This document shows, one piece after another, positions 8,510 to 17,726 of a DNA stretch of 39,996 bases. The DNA is from Prevotella sp. Lineage in GTDB: Bacteria; Bacteroidota; Bacteroidia; Bacteroidales; Bacteroidaceae. Within the stretch, counting starts at the first letter, position 1. Every line of letters starts with the position of its first letter. The notes beneath the pieces were generated by a model that saw nothing but the letters and a program-made list of their open reading frames with translations, made no database searches and was not told the origin of the DNA. The stretch is taken from contig JAILPA010000106.1 in the NCBI GenBank assembly GCA_024690505.1, positions 1-39,996 of the forward strand, written 5' to 3'. Made by a program: the position numbers and the translations under genes.

Positions 8510-10434
8510 AGACCATCATATCACATATCCGACAGTCGCTCTCGCTCAAGCTCACGGTGCTGGTACTGGCATGTGTCGTCATCGTGTTCCTGCTCTCGCT
8601 CGGGTTCCTCTTCAACCACTCAAGAAGGGTCATACGTGAAGAGGCCATAGCACGAGGAGAAAACGTGCTCAGCGTCAACCTGAAACGCATCAAGGGAATC
8701 ATGGACGAGGCTGTGGTGGTGACAAAGAATCTGGAGTGGATGGTAAAGGCAAACCTGCACCCCGATTCGCTGCTGGCCTACACCAACCGTCTGCTCAAGA
8801 GTAATCCCGAACTGAACGGCTGCTCCATCACTATGGAGCCCGACTTCTTCCCCGGAATGGGTAACTTCTCGGCATACTCCATCAGAGAAGAAGACTCGGT
8901 GCACACACAGCGAGAAGGCATCTACGACTACTATTCAAAGCCTTGGTACAGCAAAGCCGCCAAGCTGGGACAACCCTGCTGGGTAGAACCATTCGACGAT
9001 TACAACGAAAACACACTCTACACCAAAAACCTCATCATCTCCTACTGCCTGCCCATCTACACCGACAGCACACTCATCGGCGTCATCGCAACCGACCTCT
9101 CGTTCAAGATGCTCGAAAAGCAGGTGGGCAAAGAAAAGCCCTATCCCAATGCCTACAGCTTTATGATAGGAAGGGACGGACACTTCTTCGTGCACCCCAA
9201 ACAGGAGAAAGTATTCAGCCAGACCATCTTCACAGCCGACAATACGTCACACCGGTCCGACATCAGCACACTGGGACACGAAATGGTTGCCGGCAAGAAA
9301 GGCTACATGAGGATGACCATCGATGAGGAGCCCTGCATGGTCTTCTATCAGCCAGTAGGAAACACGGGGTGGAGCATGACACTCGTCTGTCCGGAAAGCG
9401 ATGTGCTCAGCAGCTATAACATGCTGGGATACATACTTATACCACTCGTCGTTGTTGGCTTACTGCTCATCCTGTTGCTGTCGCGCAGAGTGGTGAACCA
9501 CCTCGTGAAACCACTCAACGTGCTCGCCCGACAGACACGTCACATCGCTGAGGGACACTACGATGAGCAGATGCCTGAGAGCACACACAACGACGTGGTG
9601 GGACACCTGCAAAGCAGCTTCGCACACATGCAGGAGTCAATAGCCAGCCACGTCAGCGAACTGCAGAAGGTGAACGATGAAGCACTGATAAGCAACGAAG
9701 AACTGGCACAGGCCAACAGAAAGGCACAAGAAGCCATAGAAAAGAAAAACGAGTTCGTGATAAGCCTCACACACCAAGTGCGCACACCGCTGAACGTCAT
9801 AACAGGCTTCGCACAGGTGCTGCGCGACCATCAGGGACAGCTGGAAGAAAACGAAGTGAACGAGATGCTCAGCGCTATGAAGAAGAACTCGCGCACAGCA
9901 GCACACATCATCAACACAATGATGATGACATCCATCCTCTCGGACACATCCACCATCAACACCACCGATGAAGTCGTGTGCAACGACATAGCAAGGCAGG
10001 CATTCGACGAGGCAGGACAGATATACGTACACACGTCGGCACTCCATTTCCATACCTCAGTGCCCGACAACCTGACAATCCTTACCAATGCCGAGTACTT
10101 GCATCGCACACTCGTAGAACTGCTGAGCAATGCCATGCGATTCACAGAGATAGGCAGCGTCACGCTCAAGCTGAGCTACACCAGCACCAAGGTGAACTTC
10201 ATCGTGGAAGACACAGGACCTGGCATACCCAGGGCAAAACACGAGCACATCTTCATGCAGTTTGAAAAGCTCGACGACTTTACCGAGGGCCTCGGACTGG
10301 GGCTGCCCATCGCAAAGCGACTGATAGAGCTCATGGGCGGAAGCCTCATGCACGACATGTCGTACATCAACGGCGCAAGGTTCATACTGCAACTGCCCAG
10401 AACCGACACGCAACAGAACACAGGTGGAAACTAA
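8506..10434 (+). CDS. Sensor histidine kinase (Cache-HAMP-HisKA-HATPase)
   Basis: The 642-residue protein has a membrane helix at about residues 15-37, a periplasmic dCache domain, a second helix at about 309-327 and HAMP (TRHIAEGHYDEQM). A coiled coil leads to a HisKA domain with phospho-acceptor His423 (SLTHQVRTPLN), then a catalytic domain with N box (ELLSNAMRFT), G1 (DTGPGIP) and G2 (GLGLGLPIAKRL). All key motifs are present, so it should autophosphorylate. No response regulator is encoded in the window, so its partner is elsewhere. It is translationally coupled to the degenerate sensor upstream and lies 36 bases before the pullulanase gene, which suggests that it senses starch breakdown products or another periplasmic cue. 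Confidence 0.9.
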   Translation: MKTIISHIRQSLSLKLTVLVLACVVIVFLLSLGFLFNHSRRVIREEAIARGENVLSVNLKRIKGIMDEAVVVTKNLEWMVKANLHPDSLLAYTNRLLKSNPELNGCSITMEPDFFPGMGNFSAYSIREEDSVHTQREGIYDYYSKPWYSKAAKLGQPCWVEPFDDYNENTLYTKNLIISYCLPIYTDSTLIGVIATDLSFKMLEKQVGKEKPYPNAYSFMIGRDGHFFVHPKQEKVFSQTIFTADNTSHRSDISTLGHEMVAGKKGYMRMTIDEEPCMVFYQPVGNTGWSMTLVCPESDVLSSYNMLGYILIPLVVVGLLLILLLSRRVVNHLVKPLNVLARQTRHIAEGHYDEQMPESTHNDVVGHLQSSFAHMQESIASHVSELQKVNDEALISNEELAQANRKAQEAIEKKNEFVISLTHQVRTPLNVITGFAQVLRDHQGQLEENEVNEMLSAMKKNSRTAAHIINTMMMTSILSDTSTINTTDEVVCNDIARQAFDEAGQIYVHTSALHFHTSVPDNLTILTNAEYLHRTLVELLSNAMRFTEIGSVTLKLSYTSTKVNFIVEDTGPGIPRAKHEHIFMQFEKLDDFTEGLGLGLPIAKRLIELMGGSLMHDMSYINGARFILQLPRTDTQQNTGGN

Positions 10435-10470
10435 ACTCGAATAACAACAACCAAAGCAATACGAAGAAAC

Positions 10471-12441
10471 ATGAAGAATCTCATCATTGCCAGTCTGATT
10501 TCAATGCAATTGCCAGTGGCAACAGCAGTAGCACAGGACAGTAACTTGTTCAAGGAGATGGACTATAGGGCCATGGCCACACGTTTCACCCTCAACGCAC
10601 CCGCTGACAGCAATGTGTGGCTACGGCTCTACGAGTCGGCCGATGCACCAACACCCTTCGTCAGCCTACAGATGAAGGCCGCAGGCAACAACAGGTGGGT
10701 GGCCGAGTGCGAGGGCGACCTCAAGGGCAAATTCTATACCTTCGACGTGGGAAGAGGAGAGACACCGGGCGTCTTTGCCAAGGCAGTGGGACTGAACGGA
10801 AAGCGCGGAGCCATAGTAGACCTCGCAGAGTCGAACCCGGCAGGATGGGCTGACGACCGTGGGCCACGTACCGACGGATGGACAGCACAGGTCATCTACG
10901 AGATGCACCACCGCGACTTCTCCATAGCTCGCACCGACGCACGCTATCCCGGAAAGTTCCTCGCGCTCACAGAGCCATGGGCCATACAGCACCTGAAGGA
11001 CCTGGGCATCACTGCCGTACACATACTCCCCTCCTACGACTTCGGCTCGGTGGACGAGTCGCGTCCAGGCGTGCCACAGTATAACTGGGGATACGACCCC
11101 GTGAACTACAACGTGCCCGAGGGCTCATACAGCACCAACGCTGCCGACCCCCTCTGCCGCATACGCGAGTTCAAGCAGATGGTGCAACAGCTACACAAGG
11201 CTGGCATAGCAGTGGTGCTCGACGTGGTATACAACCACACCTACGACATCGACCACTCCAACTTCCAGCGCACCTATCCCGACTACTACTATCGCAAGAC
11301 CACAGAGGGCTACTACTCCAACGGATCGGGATGTGGCAACGAGACGGCATCGGAGCGCCCGCTCATGCGACAGTTTATGATAGAGAGCGTGAAATACTGG
11401 ATTCGTGAGTACCACATCGACGGATTCCGCTTCGACCTCATGGGATGTCACGACATTGAGACAATGAACGCCATACGCAAGGCGGTGGACGAGATAGACC
11501 CCACAATATTCATCTATGGAGAGGGATGGAGTGCTGGCTCATGTGGCATACCCAACGAACAACTGGGCATGAAGGCTAACATTCCGCAGATGCCACGCAT
11601 AGCTGCCTTCAGCGACGACATACGCGACGCACTGCGCGGCCCATTCAGCGACGACAAAAAGTGTGGATGGCTGGGACGCAGCTACGACCCCGACCAGCAG
11701 ACTGGTGCCGTGGAGTACGAGAGCCTGAAGGCTGGCATAGCCGGCATGGTGGAACATCCGCAGGTGGACTACGCACAGGTGAACTATTCCAAGCAGCCCT
11801 ACGCCATTCAGCCCACACAGATGATGTCCTACGTCAGCTGTCACGACGACATGTGCCTGGTAGACCGTCTCAAAGCTAGCATCCCCTCACTGGCCACTGC
11901 CCCTGACAATCAGGCAGAGCTCATCCGTCTCGACCTGCTGGCACAGACAGCTGTCTTCACATCGCAGGGAGTGCCCTTCATGCTGAGCGGAGAAGAACTG
12001 CTGCGCGACAAGAAAGGTGTGCACAACTCGTTTGAGTCGCCCGACAGCATCAACCATCTGGACTGGAGCAACAAAGACCGCTTTCCACAGGTCTACAACT
12101 ACTACAAGAACCTCATTGCACTCAGAAAGCATCATCCCGCCTTCCACTTAGGCGTGGCCGAACTGGTGCGCCAGCACTTGGAGTTCCTGCCCGCAGTCAA
12201 AGGGAAGACCGTCGACAATAGCGTGCTGGCCTACCGACTGAAAGGTCATGCCGGGGGCGACGCCTGGGAGAACATCATCGTGGTGCTCAATGCCAGTCGC
12301 GACACCCGCGTAGTGCCCATCCCCAAGGGACGCTACACCGTGGTATGCCGCGAGGGCGTCATCGATGAGCAGGGCCTGGGACGGGTCAATGGCAGCAAAG
12401 TGAAGGTGGCACCGCAGTCGGCACTCATCCTGCACGACTGA
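10471..12441 (+). CDS. pulA: Type I pullulanase (GH13), secreted
   Basis: The 656-residue protein has an N-terminal signal peptide ending near AVAQ, a beta-sandwich domain, the type I pullulanase signature YNWGYDP (about residues 204-210), a GH13 barrel and a C-terminal beta domain. The catalytic residues are visible: nucleophile Asp322 (GFRFDL), acid/base Glu351 (YGEGW) and the third Asp in SCHDD at 459. Most pullulanases have HDN where this has HDD. It should cut alpha-1,6 branch points of pullulan, glycogen or amylopectin, feeding linear chains to the GH97 enzyme of the same operon. It is too short to carry extra surface-binding modules. Start chosen for the signal peptide. Confidence 0.92.
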   Translation: MKNLIIASLISMQLPVATAVAQDSNLFKEMDYRAMATRFTLNAPADSNVWLRLYESADAPTPFVSLQMKAAGNNRWVAECEGDLKGKFYTFDVGRGETPGVFAKAVGLNGKRGAIVDLAESNPAGWADDRGPRTDGWTAQVIYEMHHRDFSIARTDARYPGKFLALTEPWAIQHLKDLGITAVHILPSYDFGSVDESRPGVPQYNWGYDPVNYNVPEGSYSTNAADPLCRIREFKQMVQQLHKAGIAVVLDVVYNHTYDIDHSNFQRTYPDYYYRKTTEGYYSNGSGCGNETASERPLMRQFMIESVKYWIREYHIDGFRFDLMGCHDIETMNAIRKAVDEIDPTIFIYGEGWSAGSCGIPNEQLGMKANIPQMPRIAAFSDDIRDALRGPFSDDKKCGWLGRSYDPDQQTGAVEYESLKAGIAGMVEHPQVDYAQVNYSKQPYAIQPTQMMSYVSCHDDMCLVDRLKASIPSLATAPDNQAELIRLDLLAQTAVFTSQGVPFMLSGEELLRDKKGVHNSFESPDSINHLDWSNKDRFPQVYNYYKNLIALRKHHPAFHLGVAELVRQHLEFLPAVKGKTVDNSVLAYRLKGHAGGDAWENIIVVLNASRDTRVVPIPKGRYTVVCREGVIDEQGLGRVNGSKVKVAPQSALILHD

Positions 12442-12539
12442 CAGCAGGGCCTGACGCTCGGTCTAAGACAATAAATCCTAAATTCCGCAGCACTTTAGTT
12501 TGACTTTTTATAAGTTCCTGAGCAACAAAAAGTTCTTTG

Positions 12540-12598
12540 CAGCGCAAAGTGGCAGAGCCAAGTGGCTCGGGATTTTCTATGCCAGATCCATTGCGCTG
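12540..12598. terminator. Nested palindromic element between convergent genes
   Basis: Three nested inverted repeats share one centre: CAGCGCAA/TTGCGCTG (12540-12547 with 12591-12598), TGGCA/TGCCA (12550-12554 with 12580-12584) and GAGCC-aagt-GGCTC (12555-12568). It lies between the converging pullulanase and tsaC-like genes, so a bidirectional terminator or folded 3' end is plausible. There is no clear T run. Confidence 0.4.
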
Positions 12599-12658
12599 TT
12601 TAGCTCTAAGCAACAGGTGTGATTTTGTTGTTGGCTGCAAGCACCTTTAGTGTGGTGG

Positions 12659-13240
12659 TCAGGGTCTGATTATTTGTACCTGACCGTTGCTGCTCAGGCG
12701 GATGATGCTGGAGGGACGGTGTGGCTTGTGCTCGTTGCGACGGGAGAAGCAGACGTAGTCGGCCTGTTCTAGGATGCGTGGGTCGATGTCGCGGTAGTTC
12801 TGCGCTGCCGGCTCGCCGCTGATGTTGGCCGATGTGGAGACGATGGCTTTCTGGAAACGGTAGCAGAGGGCTTTTGAGAAGGGCTCGCTGGTGATGCGTA
12901 TGCCGAGACTGCCATCGGCTGCCACGAGGTTGGGTGCCAGGTTGACGGCATCGTCGAGGATGAGTGTGGTGGGACGGGCGTCGGTGTCGGCCAGACTGTC
13001 GATGAGTTGCCATGCTACGTCGGGGACTTTTCTGAAATAGCGCTGCAGGCGGGCGTCGCTGTCGACGAGGCAGATGAGTGCCTTGGAGTCGTCGCGCTGC
13101 TTGATGTCGTAGACGCGCTTCACGGCTTCTGGGTTGGTGGCGTCGCAACCGATGCCCCAGATGGTGTCGGTGGGGTAGAGTATGATGCCGCCACGGTGCA
13201 ATGTCTCAACGGCATTCCTGATGTCTTCTTCTTGTGTCAT
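12659..13240 (-). CDS. tsaC: L-threonylcarbamoyladenylate synthase (Sua5/YrdC/YciO family)
   Basis: At 193 residues this is the short, single-domain form of the family that makes threonylcarbamoyl-AMP from threonine, bicarbonate and ATP for the t6A37 modification of ANN-decoding tRNAs in the cytoplasm. It shows YPTDTIWGIGCDA (residues 22-34), the KxR motif Lys47/Arg49 (DIKQRDDSKAL) and a later STSANISGEP with the SxN motif. Having both motifs favours a true synthase over the YciO side branch, which I cannot fully exclude. It is the 3'-most gene of a - strand group with prfC and rlmD but is separated from prfC by a 346-base repeat-rich gap, so it may have its own promoter. Confidence 0.85.
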   Translation of the reverse strand: MTQEEDIRNAVETLHRGGIILYPTDTIWGIGCDATNPEAVKRVYDIKQRDDSKALICLVDSDARLQRYFRKVPDVAWQLIDSLADTDARPTTLILDDAVNLAPNLVAADGSLGIRITSEPFSKALCYRFQKAIVSTSANISGEPAAQNYRDIDPRILEQADYVCFSRRNEHKPHRPSSIIRLSSNGQVQIIRP

Positions 13241-13586
13241 TATGTGCGTTGTTTTCTTCTATGAAGAATAATTAAGTATTAAGAATTGAACTTTCCCGCC
13301 CTTTTCTTTCAACAACGAGATTCGTCGCAGACCCACGAGGAACGCAGTGATTACACAAATGAAAAAAGTCTTTTCCCTAAGAACCACGGATTGAACGGAT
13401 TGTACGGATTTATCTCCTGCTGGTTATCAGTGACAAAGGCAATTCGTGAAATCCGTTGTTGAAATTCCTTCGCAGTGTCTTGGAAATCCGTGAAATCCGT
13501 GGTTGAGAATTCCGCCTCAGTGTCATCACTCGTACAATTTGTGAGATTCGTCTAGATTCGTTGTTGAAAAAGAAAAGGGTGGTGGA
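13241..13586. other. Repeat-rich intergenic region between prfC and tsaC
   Basis: No gene is visible in these 346 bases. Most of it is the inverted-repeat-bounded element described at 13299-13579. The 58 bases next to the tsaC start are AT-rich but show no TAnnTTTG motif. Confidence 0.6.
13299..13579. repeat. MITE-like element with ~20-base terminal inverted repeats
   Basis: CCCTTTTCTTTCAACAACGA at 13299-13318 is matched in inverted orientation at 13558-13579 with only a two-base T insertion. Inside are near-direct copies of a GTGAAATCCGTNGTTGA unit ending in CAGTGTC at 13446-13479 and 13490-13524 (spacing 44), and GAGATTCGTC near both ends. It has no coding capacity. The right end abuts the prfC stop codon. 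It may be a small non-autonomous mobile element or an expanded intergenic palindrome. Confidence 0.5.
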
Positions 13587-15176
13587 TTAAAACTCGGAGG
13601 TGAAGTGGAACCGTATGTGCTCGAAGTCCTGCTGTGCCATGGATAGCACGTATGCCGAGTCGGCCAGAAACACGTCGCGGCCTTCTTTGTCCTTGGCCAT
13701 GTATTGGTACTTGCGTTTCTTGAAGGCTTCCAGCTCCTGTTCGTTGTCGCTCGATATCCAGCAGGCTTTGTAGAGGTGTACTGGCTCCCAGCGGCAGCGG
13801 GCGTTGTATTCGTTCTCAAGTCGGTACTGTATAACCTCGAACTGCAGCTGTCCCACGGTGCCGATAATCTTGCGGCCGTTGAACTGGTTGACGAAGAGCT
13901 GTGCCACGCCCTCGTCCATCAGCTGGTCGATGCCTTTCTGTAGCTGCTTGGCCTTCATGGGGTCGTCGTTCTCGATATACTTGAACAGCTCGGGCGAGAA
14001 GGATGGCAATCCACGGAAGTGTAGCTGTTCGCCCTCGGTGATGGTGTCGCCAATCTTGAAGATGCCTCCGGTGTCGGGCAGTCCGATGATGTCGCCTGGC
14101 CATGCCTCGTCGATGGTACTTTTGCGCTGTGCCATGAACTGTGTGGGCGATGTGAAGCGCATGGTCTTGCCCTGACGCACGTGCAGGTAGGGCTGGTTGC
14201 GCTGGAAACGTCCGCTGCACACTTTGCAGAAAGCGATGCACGAGCGGTGGTTGGGGTCGATGTTGGCGGTAATCTTGAAGATGAAGCCTGTGAACCGGGG
14301 CTCTTCAGGCTGCACGTCGCGCTCCTCGGCCTTCGTGGGACGTGGCGACGGGGCTATCTCTACGAAGCAGTCGAGCAGTTCCTGCACACCAAAGTTGTTG
14401 AGTGCCGACCCAAAGAAGACAGGAGCCACCTCGGCGCTGCGATAGGTCTCGATGTCGAATGCCGGATAGACGCCATCGACAAGCTCCAGGTCTTCGCGCA
14501 GCTTGGTGGCATCCTGTTCGCCGACGCGGTCTTCCAGTTCAGTGGAATCAAGAGCTACGCTGACCTTCTCGGTGACGCGCTGTTTGTCGGGCGTGAAGAG
14601 ATCGAGGTTCTGCTCGTAGATGTTGTAGACGCCTTTGAACTTAGCACCCTGATTGATGGGCCAGCTCAGCGGGCGCACCTTGATCTCCAGCTCTTGTTCC
14701 AACTCGTCGAGCAGGTCGAAGGGGTCGCGCCCTTCGCGGTCCATCTTGTTGATGAAGATGATGACGGGTGTCTTGCGCATACGGCATACGGTCATCAGCT
14801 TGCGCGTCTGCGTCTCAACGCCCTTGGCCCCGTCGACCACGATGATGGCTGAGTCGACGGCGGTCAGCGTGCGGAAGGTGTCTTCGGCGAAGTCCTGGTG
14901 GCCAGGGGTGTCGAGGATGTTCACCTTGTACTCAACCTGTTGCCTTTCGGGGGTGTAGTCGAACTCCATCACTGAGGTTGAAACGGAGATGCCGCGCTGC
15001 TTCTCGATGTCCATCCAGTCGCTGGTAGCGGTCTTCTTGATTTTATTGTTTTTCACCGCACCTGCCACCTGTATCTGTCCGCCAAAGAGAAGGAACTTCT
15101 CTGTCAGCGTGGTCTTGCCGGCATCGGGGTGGGAAATTATGGCGAAGGTTCGCCTGCGTTCTATTTCTTCACTCAT
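13587..15176 (-). CDS. prfC: Peptide chain release factor 3
   Basis: This 529-residue translational GTPase promotes recycling of release factors 1 and 2 from the ribosome after termination. The GTP-binding motifs are G1 HPDAGKTT (residues 16-23), switch [10 protein letters not shown] and G4 NKMD. The length and the C-terminal RF3 domain ([18 protein letters not shown]) are usual for the family. It is downstream of rlmD, separated by 54 bases that include a duplication of its own start region and a 15-codon leader frame ending three bases before the prfC ATG. Translation may therefore be re-initiated or attenuated through that leader. Confidence 0.96.
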   Translation of the reverse strand: MSEEIERRRTFAIISHPDAGKTTLTEKFLLFGGQIQVAGAVKNNKIKKTATSDWMDIEKQRGISVSTSVMEFDYTPERQQVEYKVNILDTPGHQDFAEDTFRTLTAVDSAIIVVDGAKGVETQTRKLMTVCRMRKTPVIIFINKMDREGRDPFDLLDELEQELEIKVRPLSWPINQGAKFKGVYNIYEQNLDLFTPDKQRVTEKVSVALDSTELEDRVGEQDATKLREDLELVDGVYPAFDIETYRSAEVAPVFFGSALNNFGVQELLDCFVEIAPSPRPTKAEERDVQPEEPRFTGFIFKITANIDPNHRSCIAFCKVCSGRFQRNQPYLHVRQGKTMRFTSPTQFMAQRKSTIDEAWPGDIIGLPDTGGIFKIGDTITEGEQLHFRGLPSFSPELFKYIENDDPMKAKQLQKGIDQLMDEGVAQLFVNQFNGRKIIGTVGQLQFEVIQYRLENEYNARCRWEPVHLYKACWISSDNEQELEAFKKRKYQYMAKDKEGRDVFLADSAYVLSMAQQDFEHIRFHFTSEF

Positions 15177-15241
15177 CTCTTATTTCTTATAGGTGTTCAG
15201 GCGAGCAAAGCTTGGAGCTTCACTCATCTCTTATTTCTTAT
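15167..15241. repeat. 24-base direct repeat duplicating the prfC start region
   Basis: The 24 bases at 15167-15190, which include the prfC start codon, recur exactly at 15218-15241, which include the rlmD stop codon. The copies are 51 bases apart with 27 unrelated bases between. The original junction was probably rlmD stop, GAG, prfC start; the duplication inserted a second stop/start unit. Confidence 0.85.
15180..15227 (-). CDS. Leader-type mini-ORF upstream of prfC (15 aa)
   Basis: On the - strand, MSEAPSFARLNTYKK and TAA form a frame whose start context is identical to that of prfC and whose stop context is identical to that of rlmD, because of the 24-base duplication. The stop is followed by GAG and then the prfC ATG. 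Translation is likely on sequence grounds, but a function is not shown. Confidence 0.4.
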   Translation of the reverse strand: MSEAPSFARLNTYKK

Positions 15242-16745
15242 CTCCTGATTTATCGTTGTTTCTCAGAGTTAGCAGTACCACGTTCTCAACGTGTGGCGTA
15301 TGTGGAAACATGTCTACCGGCTGAACCTCGGCCACGCGGTAGTTGGCATCGAGGGCCTGGAGGTCGCGGGCTTGTGTGGCGGGGTTGCACGATACGTAGA
15401 CGATGCGTTGTGGGGTTGCGCTAAGTATGGTCTTCACCACGTCGGGGTGCATACCGGCCCGTGGTGGGTCGGTGATGATGACGTCGGGGCGCCCGTGCCT
15501 CTGTATGAAATCATCGGTCAAGAGGTCTTTCATGTCGCCGGCGAAGAAGAGCGTGTTGGTGATGCCGTTGATTTCGGAATTGATCTTGGCGTCCTCAATG
15601 GCTTCAGGCACGTACTCAATGCCAATGACCTGGCGTGCCCTGCGTGCCACGAAGTTGGCTATGGTGCCGGTGCCAGTGTAGAGGTCGTAGACCATCTCGT
15701 TGCCCGTCAGTCCGGCAAACTCGCGAGCCACACTATACAGATGGTATGCCTGTTCAGTGTTCGTCTGATAGAACGACTTCGGGCCTACCTTGAACTTTAG
15801 ATCCTCCATCAGTTCATAGATGTAATCCTTGCCCTTGAACACCCGAATGTCCTGGTCGCCAATGGTGTCGTTGCACTTCTGGTTGTCAAGATAAAGCAGG
15901 GAGGTGATTTCGGGAAACGTGTCGGCTATGTGCTGCAACAGGGCATTGACCATTGACCACTGGCTATCGACCGATTCCCTTTCGCGCTCCTCAAAATGGT
16001 CAGTGGCGGGGGGTAAATGGTCAATGTGAACCTGGAGTATCACCATCCACTCACCGCTGGCGCTGTTGCGGATGATAACATCGCGGAGCAGCCCTACCTG
16101 TGACCGTAGGTCGAAGAACGACAGGCCGTGGGCAATGGCGTAGTCGCGGATGGTATTGCGTATGCGGTTGTGGAGGTCGTCCATCAACCAGCACTTCTCA
16201 ATGGGCAGAATCTTGTCGAACGCACCTGTGATGTGGAAACCTATTGCCGGCACATCCTTGGCTCCATCGCCTTCGGATGGTGCGGGGGGCAGGCTCCTCA
16301 GCTCCTCTTTCGTGAGATAGCGCTTGTTGGCACATCCGTAGTCGAGCTTGTTGCGGTAGGCCTGTGTCTTCACGCTGCCTAGGATGGGGCGGAACTCTGG
16401 CAGCTCCACCTTGCCAATTCGGTGAAGCTGGTCGAAGACCTGCTGCTGCTTGAACTTCAGTTGCTTGTCGTAGGGCAGGTTCTGCCACTTGCAGCCTCCG
16501 CAAACGCCGAAGTGCTGGCAGAAGGGTGTGGCCCTGACGGTGCTGGGCTGCACCATGTTCACCACTTCGCCCTCGGCAAACGAGTGTTTCTTGCGCCGGA
16601 TCTGTACGTCAACCACGTCGCCGGGCACACAGAAGGGCACGAACACCACCAGGTCGTCCCAGTGGAACAGACATTTCCCTTCGGCGGCTACGGACTCGAT
16701 GGTGACACCCTGGAGCAGGGGTAATGGTTTCTTGCTTCTTGCCAT
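15231..16745 (-). CDS. rlmD: 23S rRNA (uracil-C5)-methyltransferase, RlmD family
   Basis: The 504-residue protein has an N-terminal TRAM RNA-binding domain (about residues 5-65), an iron-sulfur cluster motif Cys76-x5-Cys82-x2-Cys85 (FCQHFGVCGGC), and a C-terminal Rossmann methyltransferase domain. That domain has DLYTGTGTIANF for S-adenosylmethionine, DPPRAGMH, and the catalytic Cys in VSCNPATQARDL. Family members methylate C5 of uridine in 23S rRNA (U1939 in E. coli). The exact target in this organism could also be the U747 site or both. It begins five bases after the stop of the DUF3298 lipoprotein gene and ends just before the duplicated prfC leader, so the three genes probably share a transcript. 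Confidence 0.93.
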   Translation of the reverse strand: MARSKKPLPLLQGVTIESVAAEGKCLFHWDDLVVFVPFCVPGDVVDVQIRRKKHSFAEGEVVNMVQPSTVRATPFCQHFGVCGGCKWQNLPYDKQLKFKQQQVFDQLHRIGKVELPEFRPILGSVKTQAYRNKLDYGCANKRYLTKEELRSLPPAPSEGDGAKDVPAIGFHITGAFDKILPIEKCWLMDDLHNRIRNTIRDYAIAHGLSFFDLRSQVGLLRDVIIRNSASGEWMVILQVHIDHLPPATDHFEERERESVDSQWSMVNALLQHIADTFPEITSLLYLDNQKCNDTIGDQDIRVFKGKDYIYELMEDLKFKVGPKSFYQTNTEQAYHLYSVAREFAGLTGNEMVYDLYTGTGTIANFVARRARQVIGIEYVPEAIEDAKINSEINGITNTLFFAGDMKDLLTDDFIQRHGRPDVIITDPPRAGMHPDVVKTILSATPQRIVYVSCNPATQARDLQALDANYRVAEVQPVDMFPHTPHVENVVLLTLRNNDKSGDKK

Positions 16746-16750
16746 ACTGT

Positions 16751-17614
16751 TTATTTGCCGATCATTTCAATTGCGGCGCTGGTGAGGAAGGGCTTGGCAT
16801 CCTCGTAGGGGATGGTGAACTCGGGCGTGCCTGCTGCAAAGTAGGAAATCTCATAGGGCTGATAGACAAAGCGGATGCCATCCTTTGTGAGATAGGGCGG
16901 GGCAGAGGGCAGGGGGAGATCGTCGATGTCGCCGCTGAAGCTGACAAGATATTCTTTCAACTCCTCATCGCTAATGCTCGACAGATGGTCGTTGTCGCAG
17001 AAGTATTTCTTCAGTCCTTCCTTGATGACCTGATGGAAATCGTAGCCGTTCGTGTTGCGCATCATGTCTACCCCGAAGCGGCGGCCATCGCTCTTACGGA
17101 AACTGATGCCGTAGTCATTAACTGAGCCATGAACGCCTCCGGTGTAGTAGTCCGCTATCTCATGCAGGCTGACGTAGCCATCGGTCTCGTATTCCTTGGT
17201 GATGGTCTTGTGGAAATACACCTCAGTTACATATTCGTCGTCAGCATATTCCTGGCCAAGCTCGTAATACTCGTCGAGTAATTGGTCGCCGTAGTGCTTC
17301 ACCATCTCTTTGCCATCATCCAGCAAGCCCTTGTAGCTGTCGGTGAATGTCTCGTTCAGATATTCACGTATGGACTTCAGCAAATTCTCGTTTCCCTTGA
17401 CAGGAAAAGCAACCGAAAGTTCCACTTCGGCAATGCCCTTCATCTCTTTATAGGTGATGGTCTTGAAGGTCAAGGCTTCCTCCTCCGAATCATCGTCATC
17501 GGCCATTTGCTCGGTGCGGTCTTTGTCATCGTCTTTGTCGTCGTGCGACTTCTTCTTGCTGTCGCAACTGGCAATTACCAGCATGGTCAAAGCGAATATG
17601 AACAGTTTCTTCAT
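16751..17614 (-). CDS. DUF3298/RsiV-like lipoprotein
   Basis: The protein of about 287 residues starts MKKLFIFALTMLVIASC. LVIASC is a lipobox, so Cys17 should be lipidated and the mature protein anchored in an envelope membrane. A highly acidic/lysine linker follows, then a domain with the DUF3298 pattern (YYTGGVHGSVNDYGISF, and near the end GIRFVYQPYEISYFAAGTPEF and IPYEDAKPFL). The related fold in RsiV binds lysozyme, but whether this protein binds any hydrolase is unknown. I chose the ATG at 17614, two codons inside the longest frame, whose first codon is GTG. It is the first gene of the likely rlmD-prfC transcript. Confidence 0.85.
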   Translation of the reverse strand: MKKLFIFALTMLVIASCDSKKKSHDDKDDDKDRTEQMADDDDSEEEALTFKTITYKEMKGIAEVELSVAFPVKGNENLLKSIREYLNETFTDSYKGLLDDGKEMVKHYGDQLLDEYYELGQEYADDEYVTEVYFHKTITKEYETDGYVSLHEIADYYTGGVHGSVNDYGISFRKSDGRRFGVDMMRNTNGYDFHQVIKEGLKKYFCDNDHLSSISDEELKEYLVSFSGDIDDLPLPSAPPYLTKDGIRFVYQPYEISYFAAGTPEFTIPYEDAKPFLTSAAIEMIGK

Positions 17615-17664
17615 TGTCACATCAGGTTTAGTGCAGGTTAATACTTCTTATTGTTATAAACAGA

Positions 17665-17710
17665 GACAAAGAGGCACAGAGGCTTGGCATGTCCTCTGTG
17701 TCTCTGTGTC
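17665..17710 (-). terminator. Long imperfect hairpin downstream of pgk
   Basis: Arms 17665-17682 and 17693-17710 pair over 18 positions with two mismatches around a 10-base loop (arms of the GACACAGAGACACAGAGG type). It lies 17 bases after the pgk stop on the - strand and probably ends the pgk transcript, although the following sequence has only a short T stretch. Confidence 0.6.
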
Positions 17711-17726
17711 AGTAAACGGGTGATGT

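Noticed and set aside
14181..14852. 223-codon + strand frame opposite prfC
   Set aside because: It is antisense to highly conserved prfC codons and has no recognisable domain.
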